Source of the DNA: Leucosporidium creatinivorum
Lineage: Eukaryota; Basidiomycota; Microbotryomycetes; Leucosporidiales; Leucosporidiaceae
Length of the DNA: 64,000 bases
Assembly: GCA_001600635.1 (NCBI GenBank)
Contig: BCKL01000025.1
Coordinates: forward strand, 62,001 to 126,000
Direction: 5' to 3'
A model generated the notes under the pieces. It saw nothing but the letters and a program-made list of their open reading frames with translations, ran no database searches and was not told where the DNA came from. Of the stretch, positions 10,241 to 22,826 are shown in pieces. The position numbers and the translations under genes are program-made. Each line of letters begins with the position of its first letter. Position 1 is the stretch's first letter.

Positions 10241-11220
10241 ATGTGTACCAGCAGCGTTACGCTCTTCTACGGTATATGGGTCAAGACGTGGTCGCTCGCC
10301 TTTGCTGCAGAAGCGCACGAGAAAGTACAGCCCGCCCTCCTTGCCATCAACCTCATCGTCGCTCGCCGACGCTTGGAAAAGCTCGCCGTCGAGGAGCAGG
10401 ACACCAAGACGACGGCGAGGGATCTGCCTGAGGAGATGTGGGAGCTAGTCAAGCAGGCTGTCATCGACGAGGCTATCCACCAGGAAGAAGAAGCGGCGTT
10501 GAAGAGGTATCGCTGCCCGAGCTGCCAATTCGCGCTCGGCGGGCCGTGGGAGGAAGGACTCGCTTGCAACCCCAGCTTCGCCCTCGATCGCGAGAGGTCA
10601 GTCGATAAATCCTGGACCGACTGGAACGATCCAAAGTGCGATGCCTGCTGGACATGGATCGAAGAGGGCTGGATGTCTTTTGATTGGGGCTGGGAGATGA
10701 GGTCGTTTAAGGTGGGTTGCATGGATCGGAGCTGGTAGGAGGGGGAGCTAACAGGTCTCTAACAGCTGATCGCAACCCTCCTCGCGAGCTCAGGCTTCGT
10801 CTGGCGACGTACGATACTTTTTGCGCCGAGCCGAGCCAGTGGCCTCGTTTCGACGAGCTGTCGGGACTCGCCCTCCCTCTGAGCACCCCCCCTTTCGAGA
10901 GAGTCGCTCCAGTAGAAGCCGACGTCGCCACTACCGACCACGATAGCTCGGTCAGCTCCGTCTTTCGACTCTCGACGCAGGTCCACGAGCTCCCCTCGAA
11001 CGCCGAGCTTCACTTCCGCCGCCTCATCTCAATCTACCGCCTCCAGGTCGTCGACCCAGCTACCAGCACAATCAATTCTCTCCTCTCGACCGACTCACTC
11101 GACCACAAGCAGTCGCCCAGCGGTCAGACCAGCTCCGAGGGCGAGAAGAAACCCGCCGAGACGTTCACAAAGTCCGAGCCACGTTGGATGCTATGCAGCA
11201 TGGCCGACGCCTGCACTTGA
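10241..11220 (+). CDS. Uncharacterised family protein fam-2 (B-type)
   Basis: B-type member, closest to fam-3 (shared WVKTxSLAFAAEAH, AVEEQDxKxTARDLPEExWELVKQ). Exon 1 is 10241-10711, with C92/C95, W125-x2-W128 and C133/C136. The standard acceptor gives a second exon from 10766 whose first codons (LIATLLASSGF) match the family, but that frame does not stay open. The conserved C-terminus (TKSEPRWMLCS) is in another frame, and 10766-11220 is not a multiple of three. Either the gene carries a frameshift near 10795-10810, or it splices from a donor 4 nt downstream (GTTGCA at 10716), which gives an open 309-aa protein with ten altered residues. It may be functional or a recent pseudogene. Confidence 0.65.
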
Positions 11221-11984
11221 TTTGACAGAGCAATGAACTGCGCGACGATGGGTGTGCTCTTACGCTGTAGCTCGAGCGGATGCAAGGCGCCTCGGCGGTT
11301 CCAAATTCGGCGATGATGGCCAGTTGAACTTGATGCCCTGCGCAGGCGGTAGGCGAGGGCGCTGGAGCTAGCTTTCGAGCTATATCATCTGCTCGCCTGG
11401 GTTGCGTAGTTCCATCCAACATCGACGCGAGCGGCGAGCAAAAGGGAGGCGGGGAGCTCGACTTGGATCTCGCTCATTTCAGCTCGTCTCCGCTCCGACT
11501 GGACGAGAGTATCAGGTCCCACTGGACGAGGAGCGCTGTGAGCGAGACAATCTTGCATCCACACCACAAGTGCACCAAACTCGCCCACGCTCAACCGGGG
11601 ACGAAAGGCGAGAAGCACTCGTCGCCGAGCACCGACGACCGGCCTCGTTGGCCAGGGCTTCCACTAGCTCACCGAGGTACTTGATGAGCTTAGTAGCATG
11701 CTTTTGCTCTCAGCGCTGCTTTAGTAGCTACCAAGCTCGGTACGGCAAGGGCGAGCTAGCTCGGTGAGGCAGCCATCGCCGAGCAGAAGGAGGAGAGGCT
11801 GTAGTGAGCGGGACGGGTGTTCAGATGGCTTCAAGAGCGTAGATAGTAAGTTGTTCACCCCCTTGGTAGATTCTACTCGACTATCAGAAAAGGAGTCTCA
11901 CGACTTCGACTCGCCCTTGCGCTCGTCGAGCTCAGGCTCTCTCCCTCACCTCGCTCGCTTCACCGCACTCGACTACAGGACAGG
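11221..11984. other. Intergenic region fam-2 to RET2
   Basis: About 760 bp holding the fam-2 3' region and the RET2 promoter. No protein-like frame, RNA gene or repeat was recognised. Confidence 0.4.
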
Positions 11985-14453
11985 ATGGTGCGTCAAGTCT
12001 CGTTGCAGCTCAGCAGCACCTCACTAACAGCTCTTCTCCCGCTCACACCTTACTTCCACCACGCGTCCCTCTCCTCATCTCGCTCAACTCGCTCGAGCAG
12101 GTCGTTCTCGCCGTTTCGATCGTCACAAAGGGAGGAAAACGTGAGTAGTAGACTCGTGCGCTACTGTTCTGTTCAGCTACAGCTGTGGCTAGAGCTGCAG
12201 AGTGACCGGAAGGCGGGAACGTGTCGAGCGCGTCGGAGGGAGCTCGCTGCAGAGGCTGGGTCTTGCTGGCAGGTGCTAGTAGGGCTGTCAGTCTAGGGCA
12301 GCGTCCTGCTGCCGAGCTCAGTCGTTTGAGCTGAAGCGCATACAGCGCACACGCGTTGACACGCAACGGGCGACGTCGAGGGCCTCGCTTGACACGCCGC
12401 CAGGCGCTTCGCGGCTGGATGAGAAGCTGGCGGAGGGCGTCTGTAGAGGTGCTCCTTGATGAGGTCTAGTCTGAGCGGCCGCAGCACAACGCCCGCCCAA
12501 ACCTCGGCAGCTAACTCGCCCTCTCCCCTCCCCTCGACGCCTACTCGAACAGCCCTCCTCTCGCGCCAATTCCTGGGCCTGCCTCGTTCGCGCCTTGAAT
12601 CCCTCCTCGCTTCCTTCCCCCGCCTCGTCTCGCCCACCTCAGAGCACACCGTCCTAGAAGCCTCGGGCGTTCGATTCGTCTACACCCCGCTCGAGGACCT
12701 CTACGTCCTCCTCATCACCAACACCCAATCCAACATCCTCCTTGACTTGTCCACCCTATCCCTCGTCACTCGCATCTCTACCGAATTGGGCTCGGGAGGA
12801 CGAGGAGGAGCGATCGGAGAGTTGGATGTTATGCGCGTGGCTTTCGAGATTCTGAGCGCTTGGGACGAGGTCATTAGCTTGGGATGGAGGGAGAATGTTA
12901 ACCTGCAGCAGGTCAGGAGTGTATTGGAGATGGAGAGTCACGAGGAGAAGATCCAGGAGATTATCGCTAGGGTACGTTGTCGCTTGCTCGTTCGAGTCGC
13001 GTTGAACGTGAGCTGACTCCCCGCACCCATACAGAACAAGGAGCACGAAGCCAAGGAGGAGCTCAAGCGCCGTGCCAAGCAGCTCGAAGTCCAACGCCGC
13101 GAGATGACCCGCCGAGGCCAGAACCCCTACTCCTCCAACTCGTCCGCCGGCTTCAACCCCAACTCGTCCTACACCCCCGCCTCTGGACCCTCCTACAACG
13201 ACCCTCCCGCTCGCTCCCCCTACTCTTCCTCGCAATTCGAGGACCGAGCTCCTGCGGCTAAGCCGTTCAAGACCAAGGGCATGCAGCTCGGAGCTAAGGG
13301 CAAGAAGAATGAGAGTGGATTGGCCGAGGCGCTGGGTGGGTTGAGTGTCGATGACGAGCCGTTGTTGGCGCATCATCAGCAGCAGAGGCAGCAGGAGGAG
13401 GTTTACGAGCAGCAGCAGCAGCATCAGCAGCCGGCGGCGGCGACGCCGACGAAGGATGTCAACCCTTTCGGCGAGGTCGAGCAGCAGGAGTGAGTCGACG
13501 CTACCTCATCCTCTCAATCAGTCAATCGCTAACCACTCTCCATCACTCGCAGCGTCCACCTCGTCGTCCGGGAGCATCTCTCCCTCACCCTCAACCGCGA
13601 CGGCGGCGTCTCCTCCCTCTCCCTCAAAGGAGACCTCGACCTTCGCATCTCCGACCCCGCCTACGCGACACTCATGATCAACCTCCCCCCGCCATCGAGC
13701 TACGCCAAGGGCAACGACTTGCAGTTCAAGACCCACCCGAACGTCGATAAGAACGCTTGGGCGAGTAAGGGAGAGGTGAGGTTGAAGGAGGGGAAGAAGG
13801 GCTTCCCGGTGGGACAAGGGTTGGGCGTATTGAAGTGGAGGTTGACGGGCACGGATGAGAGCGTCGTTCCCATTTCCAGTTCGTCCTTTCCTCTCCTTCT
13901 CCTCCCTCTCGGCTCTTGCTAACCTTCGCTTCTCTACAGTCAACTGCTGGCCCTCCGTCGACTCCGGAACCTCCACCATCTCCCTCGAATACGAGCTCAC
14001 GAACCCCTCCCTCTCGCTCCACAACGTCCTCATCTCCCTCTCCCTCCCCCCCGGCGCTCAGCCGACTATCACCGAATCCCCCGCGCACGGCGAGTACTCG
14101 CTCAACCCCGAGGGAAGGCTGGATTGGGTCATCCCCGAGGTTTCAGAAGACGCTGGGACCAGTAGTGGCAGCTTGGAGTTTGAGGTCGAGGGGGATGATG
14201 CCGATGCGTTCTTCCCGGTGGTGGTGGACTTCATTAGTCAAAAGGGACTGTGTGGTGTGGAGGTGGGCTGTTGTCTGTTGCTTTCGTGTCGATTGAGCGT
14301 CGCTGACCTCTCCCTCTCCTCGTCTACCCCTCCCCTCCCTCGGCAACCGACCCCCTCGAACAGGTCCTCGCCGTCACCAATTCGGCCGACTCGTCCCCCA
14401 TCGACTACTCGCTCGACTCGCTCGTCGACGTCGAGAGGTACGAGGTCGACTAA
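11985..14453 (+). CDS. RET2: Coatomer subunit delta (delta-COP)
   Basis: Delta-COP is part of the COPI coat that returns vesicles from Golgi to ER. Seven exons (11985-11987, 12101-12140, 12553-12971, 13035-13489, 13553-13878, 13940-14262, 14364-14453) join in frame to 551 aa, the usual length. Exon 1 is only the ATG; exon 2 then gives VVLAVSIVTKGGK and exon 3 PLLSRQF, the conserved delta-COP start. The N-terminal longin-like domain is followed by a Gln-rich linker (near 13370-13440) and the C-terminal mu-homology domain with PISINCWPS. Intron 2 is 412 bp. The ATG-only exon is strongly supported because translation continues exactly as in the family. Confidence 0.92.
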
Positions 14454-15013
14454 TCCTCGTTGGCTTCAGTCGGCCATCGCGACTCGGCGTCGGAGGAGAT
14501 AGAAGCAGGAGGAGCGGCAGGGGGCAAAGAAGTGGAGTACAGGATGGGAGGAGACGAGGCGTGTAATCAGTCAAGCTATGGATGCCTGTTTTCGGTATGC
14601 TCTGGACTAGGAGGGCGCTGAGAGGCGAGGAGAAGGAGCTCGGTCGGGCTGTGGAGGGCTTGAGAAGGGATTGGACGGCTTCTGCTGGGCTCAAAAAAGA
14701 GTCGGAGTCTGTATGGGCTGTATGGGTGGCTCAGACGCTTCGTTACAGTTGCTGAACCTCTGCAAGATCAGCGGGAAAGCGCCGAGTCGGTGCACAGACG
14801 AGAGGAGGCGATGAGCTCGCTGTCGGCTGCTGGAGGTCAAGTTAAGCTCGAAAGATTTACTTAGCTTGCGCACGATACACAGAGAAGCTCTGCACTGAAT
14901 CTGAAGGCTAGCAGCTCGACCCTCGCCGAGGCGCCCCACCTCAGAAAGTCGCGCCTTCGCTTCTCTTGCTCCTTCGTCTTCCCTCGTCTCTTCTCGTCGC
15001 CTCATCTTCCGCC
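14454..15013. other. Intergenic region RET2 to Argonaute
   Basis: 560 bp carrying the RET2 3' UTR and the Argonaute promoter. Nothing else recognised. Confidence 0.4.
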
Positions 15014-18000
15014 ATGAGCTACTCAGCAGCAGGTCCCGTAGCTGGGCCTTCGTCTTCTACCTCCGCTTCGGTTCATCAAGGCGCTCAGCAGCAGCCTCCG
15101 CCGACCCTCCTCGAGCCTATGCCTCGTCCCCGTCAGCAAGCTTGGGACCAGAAGACCAGCCGACCTGCAGTTGACTCGAATGGCCAACCGATCATGGAGC
15201 TCGCCAAGGGAAGGTGAGTCGCTGTGTCACTGCATAAGCGCTGGGCCAGACGCGAGCGGACCGCCTCGAGCGTCGCTGACGTGCAGCTGTGTAGTGAGAG
15301 GTGCAGCTCGGGCTCGGGGGAGCTAGAGCGAGTGCTGATGAACAATTTGGATGTTGCTACACTGCAGATTCGGTAGGATCGGTGGTCCCATCCTCCTCAA
15401 GGCCAACGTCTACTCCATTCACTTGAACGCACCGGCCAACACCGTTTGGTTCAAGTATCAAGTGAGTTTGCTCTGCTACAGGATCTACTCAGTGCATTGC
15501 TAACGCTTCTGCTCTCTCCTAGGTCACCATCCTGCCCGTCCGCCAGTCCACTGCCGCCAACCTCCCTCCTCCTCTCCCGCCCAAGTCGCTTCTGCGCCAG
15601 ATCTGGCAAGCTCTCGAGATGCGCGAGGCCGACCCCAACACTACTACCGGATTCTTCGCTGGACAAGCGCCTGTCTACGATGGGCGGAACGCGTGCTTCT
15701 CGGCTGGGCAGCTTCCTGGGACCATGTCGGTGAGTCGAGGTCCCAGAGAGCTGTGTACGAGCAGGACTAACGACATGGGCCTCGAAACAGACCACCATCG
15801 CCCTCCCAGGACAAGGAGCTCGTGGCTTCTCGATCAACGTGCGTCGGCTCGGCGCACATTCAAGCCATCGCCGAGCTGACCCTTTCCCGCCTCCGTCTCG
15901 CAGATCACCAACCCCATCGCCATCGGTCTCGATGAGCTCAAGAACTGGTACACGGGATCTCAGTACGCCGCTCAAGCCGACGCCAACGACGCCCTCGCCG
16001 CCCTCAATACCCTCTTCCACCACGGCCTCGCTCTCCTCTACCCCGCCAACAGCAAGACCATCTTCATCAACGATCCTCGTCGCCACCAGATCGGACCCGG
16101 TCACCAGCCTCATGCGCTTCATAAGGGCATCGAGCTTTGGAGGGGTTTCTTCGAGTCGGTGCGGACGTGCGAGAAGGGTCTCCTTGTCAACGTCGACACG
16201 ACGACGGGGGCCTTCGTCAAGTCGGGAAGTGCCGTCGACGTCGTGAAGGACTTTGTGCAAGCGCGTCAAGACCAACAGATCTACGCCAGCGCGCTTCGCT
16301 CGGCGGACCGGATCCAGGTCAACCGTCTTCTCAAGGGCGTGACGGTCAGGATCGATCTCGGTCAAGGTCAGCAGCCCAAGTACATGAAGGTCAGGCTCGG
16401 TTTGACGAGGGGATCTGCTTCGACCACTACGTTGGAGCTGCGAGATGCTCAGGACGGCTCGACGAGGAGCGTGACCGTCAAGGTGAGTTCAACTTTGGCT
16501 CAGTCGGCCCAGAAGCTCGAGCTGAGCTTTGGTCATCTACGAACAGGACTACTTCCGCATCAACTACGGCATCCCCGTCCGCAACCCCGACTTTCCCTGC
16601 ATGGAGGTCAAGGCTGGCGTCATGTACCCGCTGGAACTCTGCAACATCGAGCAGGTCCGTTGTCGTTCCCTCTCGCTTATCGACACTCGCACGCTTGCTG
16701 ACAACCTCTACATCGTACAGGGCACCAAGAGCAATCGTCGACTCAGCGCCGCCCAGCAAGTCGCAGCGACGGCCTTCCAGACTTTGAAGTGGGTCGAGAG
16801 ACTCTCGCCGAACTTATGCCGGACTTGCCTGGAAGCCTTCCTGCCTTCCAGACCTTCCGAGAGGTTTTCGACGATCAGTGCCTTCCGTGCGACCACCCTG
16901 CGCAGATACACCGAGCCCCGGTAGGTCCCGTCTCGCCGCTTCTTAGCTCGAGAAGCGCTGACCCTGCTTCGCCAAAACAGTCTCATCCCCTTCCAAGTCC
17001 ACCTCATGCCAAGGAACCCTACCATGCCCGCTCGTGTACTCGACCCTCCTTCGATCGCCTACTCGCAAGGTCGCCGCTCGGAACCGTCGCAAGGCCAGTG
17101 GAGGATGGGCAAGAACACGGATCGCTTCATGATGGGCGCTACGTGTCGCTCGGTCGCCGTCATCGTCTGCTCCGAGCTTTACGCCACTCAGACGGCCTCC
17201 TTCTTGCAAGCGTTCTGGAGCGGAGCGCGAGGACTCGGTGAGCTGCTCGCGACCCGGCGGAAGCGAGAGAAAGCTGACTCTTCTCTTCTTCGCAGGTATG
17301 ACGGTCCCTCAGAGGCCCATCGGTTCTCAACAGTTCCACGTGTGGGATGGTCGCGTCGCTACGGGGAGTTCGCCTACCGAGGAGGCTCAGCGTCAGATCC
17401 GAGACGCCATGAAGCTCGGCGGGCAGTTCTACGACGCTCGGCCCGAGCTCGTGTTCTACGTGACGGACAAGGCGAACGACAACATGTACAACTCCTGGAA
17501 GGCGGCTGGTGAGTCTTCGCTTCACTTCGACGTTCGAGGCCGGCGCTGACTTGCGTCGGTCGAGCAGGAGCTGCTATGGGAGTGGCTACTCAAACTTTGC
17601 AGAGGGACTGCTTGAGGAGGGGGACGGACTTCCAGTTGTTGATCAAGTGAGCTTTCTGGCACTACCACCTCGACCAGCAGCTGACTCGCTTTCATTGACA
17701 GCCTCAGCATGAAGGTCAAGTGACTTGATTTCGCTCGCCACTCGCCTCCTTCTGACGAGCTGACCAATTCTGTTCGACTGCAGCGGCAAGCTTGGCGGAC
17801 TCAACTTCTCGTTCGTCCCTGGGACTGCTGGAGGCAACAAGCGCGCTGGATGGCTTGACGCCAACGCTCCTCTGATCCTCGGTGAGGTCGTCGGTCGTGT
17901 GGGCGTTGCAAGTCAGTCAAAAGCTGACTTGCAACGACTACACAGGCGCCGACCTCACCCACGTCGACAACAAGCCTTCCATCGCCACCGTTATCGCCTC

Positions 18001-19528
18001 AATGGACTCTCGTTCGCTCCCCTTACTCTACCAAGCCTCCGTCTCGGTCCAACGCCTCCTTGAGCCGCTGCCCAACTCGCCTTGTGGGTTCTCCCGAGCA
18101 GCAGGAAGCGACCTCAGCTGATCATACCTACCTATACAGCGACTCGCGGCAAGAAACAGGAGATCATTGAGGACATGGAGTCTATGGTGCTCGTGAGCTG
18201 TCCCTCGGCTCTCGTCTTCGCTCCCTTGCTGAGCCTCGCCCTCACCCCTCGCAGGAGCTGCTAAAGTCTCACCACCGCTGCCATGGACGCGCCCCTTCTA
18301 CGAACGTTGTGATGTACCGTGACGGAGTGTCTGGTGAGTCTCAGCGTTTAATCTCGGCCGCGTTTTGATTCGCTGACCCTTCTCGCAGACTCGGAGTGGT
18401 CGGCGGTCATCTCGATCGGTGAGCTACATCACTTTCCTTTCGGCATGTGAGTTTGCTGACCGTCCCTCCCACCACAGAAATCCCCTCTGTCAAGCGCGCC
18501 TTCGCTCGTTTCGTCAAAGAGATCCCTGAGGTCGCCGGATGGGCGCCGAAGGTGGCTTTTTCCCTCTGCCTCGCTTGAGAACACCGCCAATCCTCTCTAC
18601 CTTAACAGCTCACCTACATTGTATGCGTGAAAAGACATCACATTCGCTTCTTCGCCGCAGATGAGCGCGACCGCTCGGCACAGGAGGGCCGCAACCAGAA
18701 CATTGTACGCCTGTCTCCGAGCGACTCGCACCCTCCGGTCGCAGAGCTGATCCTCCCCTGAATCCACAGCCCGCGGGTACCGTCGTCGACAACGCCGTCG
18801 TCGACCCGCGTGCTTTCGATTGGGTGAGTCGTCGCCGAAGTCGGCCGACGAGACGTGATCTGACTCGTTGCTGCTAGTATGGCGCCGCCCACACTGGCAT
18901 CCTCGGCACCACTCGCCCTACTCGCTACGTCGTGATGGACGGTGAGTAGTCGAGCACGCCCCAGTCTCTCCGCCGAGCTGACCTTTCCTCGCCGCCTGCC
19001 TCTCCACCTCACACCCTTCTCCTCCCGTCGTCGTCTACGCTTTAAACCACCCTCCCATCTTCTCTCCCCCACCAACAGACAAGCAAAGCCCTCGCCTCAC
19101 GTGCGTCGATTCTCCTCCCCGCCGCCTCGAGTGCGAGCTAACCGTTCTTCTTCACCTCGCAGACCCGATGACGTTCAGTCCATGACGCATGCCCTCTGCC
19201 ACGCCTACCAGAGGTGCAACCGCGCCGTCTCCATTCCCGCCCCTTGCTAGTACGTCCAGCGGCCCTCTCTTCGCCATCACCGAGAACTGACCTTCGCCTG
19301 CTTCTCCTCAGCTACGCCGACCTCATCTGCGTGCGGGTTAGGGCTTGGATGCCCATGGATCTCGATGATCAAAGGAGCGCTGCGGGAACAGCTACGTCGT
19401 CCGAGGGAGATGCTGCGAGTCGTCGTAAGGATCTCCGCTACTTCACCGACGCCCTCGACCACGCCAAGCTCGGACTGGCTGCGTTCGAGGCGAGTGCTGG
19501 GAGGCCGCCTATTCAGTGGTGGTTGTGA
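15014..19528 (+). CDS. Argonaute (RNA-interference slicer)
   Basis: Argonaute binds small RNAs and cuts or silences matching transcripts. The model has about 23 exons, including an 18-nt exon (17702-17719). Order: Gln/Pro-rich N-terminus; N domain (FGRIGGPILLKANVYSIHLN); PAZ region ending DYFRINYGIPVRNPDFPCMEV; MID with ELVFYVTDK; PIWI with GADLTH (first catalytic Asp, after 17945), RGKKQEIIEDM (glutamate finger), VVMYRDGVSDSEW (second Asp), and PAPCYYADLICVRVRAW at the end. The last position, His in most Argonautes, is Asp, giving D-E-D-D; plant AGO2/AGO3 have Asp there too. All four positions can bind metal, so slicing is plausible. It is transcribed in the same direction as RET2. Confidence 0.9.
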
Positions 19529-19750
19529 GGGGGTATAGTATAACGTGACCCGTGTACTTTTAGTATAGCTTGAGACTTGAGAATCGAGCTTGGAGGATAG
19601 GGATTCGGCGATAATCTGAGCTTCGGACCGAGCGAGAGTGGAAAGGGCGGTCGCGACTCTGCGCAGCTCGGAGAAGGGATATAAACCAAACGTTTCTGCT
19701 AGTCCTGCTCGTCTCTTTCTACCGACCGCCTCGCCGACTATCGCACCGAA

Positions 19751-22700
19751 TCACTCCTTCGAGCCCTTGCCTCCGTTCTTCTTGTCGTTCTCCAGCTTGT
19801 CGAGACGCTTCTTGAGTTGCTTGACCTGTGAGCGACCGCACGAGTCAGCTTCGTCACTCTGACCCACCCGAAGCAACCCCAACTTACCTCCCACAAGATC
19901 TCTCCTTGAATGCTCCTCGTCAAACTCGGCAACGCCTTCTTGAGCTCCTCGAACGAGACCTTGGAGATCTCCAATCCATCCTCCTCGGCGTCGCCCATAT
20001 CATCGGTCGTGCGGCAGGGCTCGGGATCCTCCTCCGCATCGCCGAACTCGTCGGGCTCCTCGGTGAGGGCGGCAAAGTCCTTGGCGCGAGTGCCGTCAAA
20101 GTGGGTCTCGAAGAGGGCGATGGCGCAGCTGTGGGTTGAAGGAGAGGTGAGCTCGGGTGAAGGCGAAGAAGCGGGACGGCGAGACGTACAGAGGAACGCA
20201 GAAGAGGGAGCCCATGAGGTAGCGGTTGAGCTGGGCGTAGGCCTTGGTGGAGAGGACGAACTCGAGGGGAAGGATACACACTTCGATCACTGTTGGTGAG
20301 AAAAGGTGGTCAGCTCGGCTATGAAGTATGAGCAGACAGCTCGGCGATGGGGGGACGAACGGTTGAAGGGCGCGACGTAGACGTAGCTGTGAGCCGGACG
20401 GGTCAGTTATTGTAGAGGAGCAAGTGCAGAGTCTCATCGCTCACGTATCGGGCGCACGAACGGCGCTGATGGTCTTGCCTGCGAAGAAGGCCATGTACGT
20501 CGGGACAGCCTCGTCTGCGTTACGAACGAGTCAAGTTAGCGGCGTACGAGACCTCGACCTGTCGTTTGTGCAGCTCACCGGTGCACTCCTGGTAAGCCGA
20601 GCCGAACAAAGCGACGAGGATGTTGAGGAGGATGACGAGAGTAAGAACCGACCATCCGTCTGCGAGGAATCCGAGTCAGCGAAGCGGCGGTAGCGAGCGA
20701 GACGTCAGACGTACAGTAGAGGATTTGACCGAAGGGGTACGACGATGAGGCGTCCTTCTCGTACAGCTCGAAGGTGGGCGATCTGGCGGGAGGCTAGCGT
20801 TAGCTCAGCCTCAGTACGGCTGGGCAGTCCGCTCAAACGACACTCACCCAAGTAGACCCTGAATGAGCGAATGGATGACAGCCTCGGTGGAGTCGCGAGA
20901 CTGATCCGCAACGTCCAATCCAGTGAGCGCTTGACCGAAGCCCATCGCGAGGAGGGCCAGCAGGGTGAAGAAGACGGCACTCTCGCGCATCATGCGGAAG
21001 GTGACGATCTGTAGAAGTGTTGGTCAGCGAGCTAGTCTCTCGAAGCGAAGCCTCGACGAACCTGAAGCGTTCCGCTATGAGAGAGCCGAAGGGTCAGCTC
21101 CCGCTCTTCAAACGGTAAGGAGTAAGGAGGAGGTGAAGGCGTACAAGTATTGGTACAGATCGAAGATGGTCAAGAGCTTCATCCAGATCAGCGGAGCTGC
21201 TGTCGAGAGCCATTCTGTGCGGAGGAGAAGGGTCAGCCGAGCTCAGCGCCGAGAACGAGCGAGACGTACGGAAGCTGATGAGCCGTAGCTGGTAAGAGCG
21301 CTCAGGATCGTGTGAGGCCAGGTCGGCGCATCGGTAGACGAAGGCGACGGTGAGGAGCGCGTAGATGCTGAGGTTGACCGAGAGCCAGAAGGACAGCGAC
21401 GACCAGATGCCGATCTTGTACATCTTGGTAAGGTCCTCCAAGGCGTAGCCAGCCGCCTGGACGTAGAGAGTGACATCCTCGAGACCGAATCCTCGGTCCG
21501 GCGTCTGAATGGCCCAGCTGTAGGCTGCCAGGAAGAGGATCCAGAGCACGATTCGGAAGAAGAACTGGTACCGCGGAACGGCGACGCGGTCGGGGTCGAA
21601 GTGAGCCATGAAGCCTCCCTGAGCATCGGCCGAGCGCTTGTACTGTAGAGCGACAGGGTCAGAGGTTTGCGAGGGACGGAAAAGGAGCGGGGTTCAGCAC
21701 TCACTTGCTCGTACTCGATGGCGCCGTTAGGCTTGAGGCGCTGGACGAGAAGACCTGTAGGAGCATAAGAGGTCAGTTTCAGATCTGTCTGCAGGCCCTT
21801 CGTAGAGCTCACCTCGCCAAAGAGCAAACACGCAGCGCTGAGCCTCGCCCGAGGAGAGGAAGAAGATGGCGTGCTGGTCGACAGCCGACTCCAGTACTGC
21901 GTTGTGACAGAGAGTGAAAGTCAGCATTTGTATCTCAATCCTCCAATGAAGCTCAAGTCGAGCGTGTCTCGCGAATCCCGACTCGGTGCTTCGGCGAAGG
22001 CTTGGCTCGTAGGTTTGAGAGAATAACGTCGGCACTTACCCGACAGAGGCAGACTTTCATCTCCATCCTCCTCAATGACGGTGAAGCGAGCACTGAGAAG
22101 CGAATATTGATCCTGCATGGGGATGCGAGCGATGATCTTGCGAGCGAGAGCTTCGCAGGCCAGCTTGCGGCCCTCGTTCTCGTCGCTGTCACTCGGGTCG
22201 AGGTAGGCCTGTAGGTCAGATTGATCAGCCAGCGCTCGGCATAAGGATCTGACCTTCCCGAGCTCACCTGCTTGCGGAAGTAGCGACGGGCCTCCATGAG
22301 AGCGAAGGGAGTGCAGCGGTGGAAGTCGCCGGCAATCTTCTCGTACGCTTCGACAACCTCGATCGACAAGATTGAGGAGGTGGGCGAGGTGAGCTCATCT
22401 GTAGGTGATCAGCGGAAAGAGGATCAGCGAGGAGCTCATGTGGGGAGAGTTGCTAGCCAGCGCCGAGTTCGGCCTCCGTGCGTTCTGCTGCAAATCAAAG
22501 TCGCCAATGATTGCCTACAGCATCCCGTCTTGCTCCCCAGTAGCTTTCCGGCCAGCAAGACCCACTCCTACGACAATACCGCGCGTCATCCTCAAACGTG
22601 ACACGGGAATCTGGCCAGCTGTGCACTTACCGAGGTCGACCTGGATGGGGAGCAGCTCCAGCGTGAGCGCCTTGATACGGTTGACTACCCGCGAGACCGT

Positions 22701-22826
22701 TTTGGGGTGGTAGGCATGCGTGCGGTGGTCGGGATCCGCGTGAAGGAGAGGTGCCGCTTCGAGCGCGTTACCAGAGCGTTCCCTGTTGGTGAGGAGCAGC
22801 TGAGATGAGCTGTGTGACATCATCAA
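19751..22826 (-). CDS. YVC1-like TRP cation channel
   Basis: Similar to fungal vacuolar TRP channels (Yvc1/TRPY1), which release Ca2+ from the vacuole on stretch or osmotic shock. About a dozen short exons. The N-terminal cytosolic part includes VVNRIKALTLELLPIQVDLG and AIFFLSSGEAQRCVFALWR. The membrane part has FFFRIVLWILFLAAYSWAI, LYVQAAGYALEDLTKMYKIG, FWLSVNLSIYALLTVAFVYR and a pore-region segment ESAVFFTLLALLAMGFGQAL, then LVILLNILVALFGSAYQ. The C-terminus is acidic (GDAEEDPEP) and ends in a basic coiled coil (KQLKKRLDKLENDKK), as in Yvc1. The start MMSHSSSQLLL (ATG at 22826) was chosen as the most upstream in-frame ATG; the 5' end could differ. Confidence 0.8.

Larger units (their letters stand above)
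8842..11220. repeat. Inverted repeat 1, left arm (fam-1/fam-2 pair)
   Basis: This segment matches 25099-27430 in inverted orientation. fam-1 pairs with fam-4, fam-2 with fam-3, and the intervening promoter is clearly alignable. Start-codon coordinate sums of the paired genes are 36273 and 36307, so the layout is nearly colinear. The arms are separated by 13.9 kb carrying RET2, Argonaute, the YVC1-like gene and the Clp1-like gene. Confidence 0.85.

Noticed and set aside
13370-13440. CAG-rich tract in RET2
   Set aside because: It simply encodes the Gln-rich linker of delta-COP.
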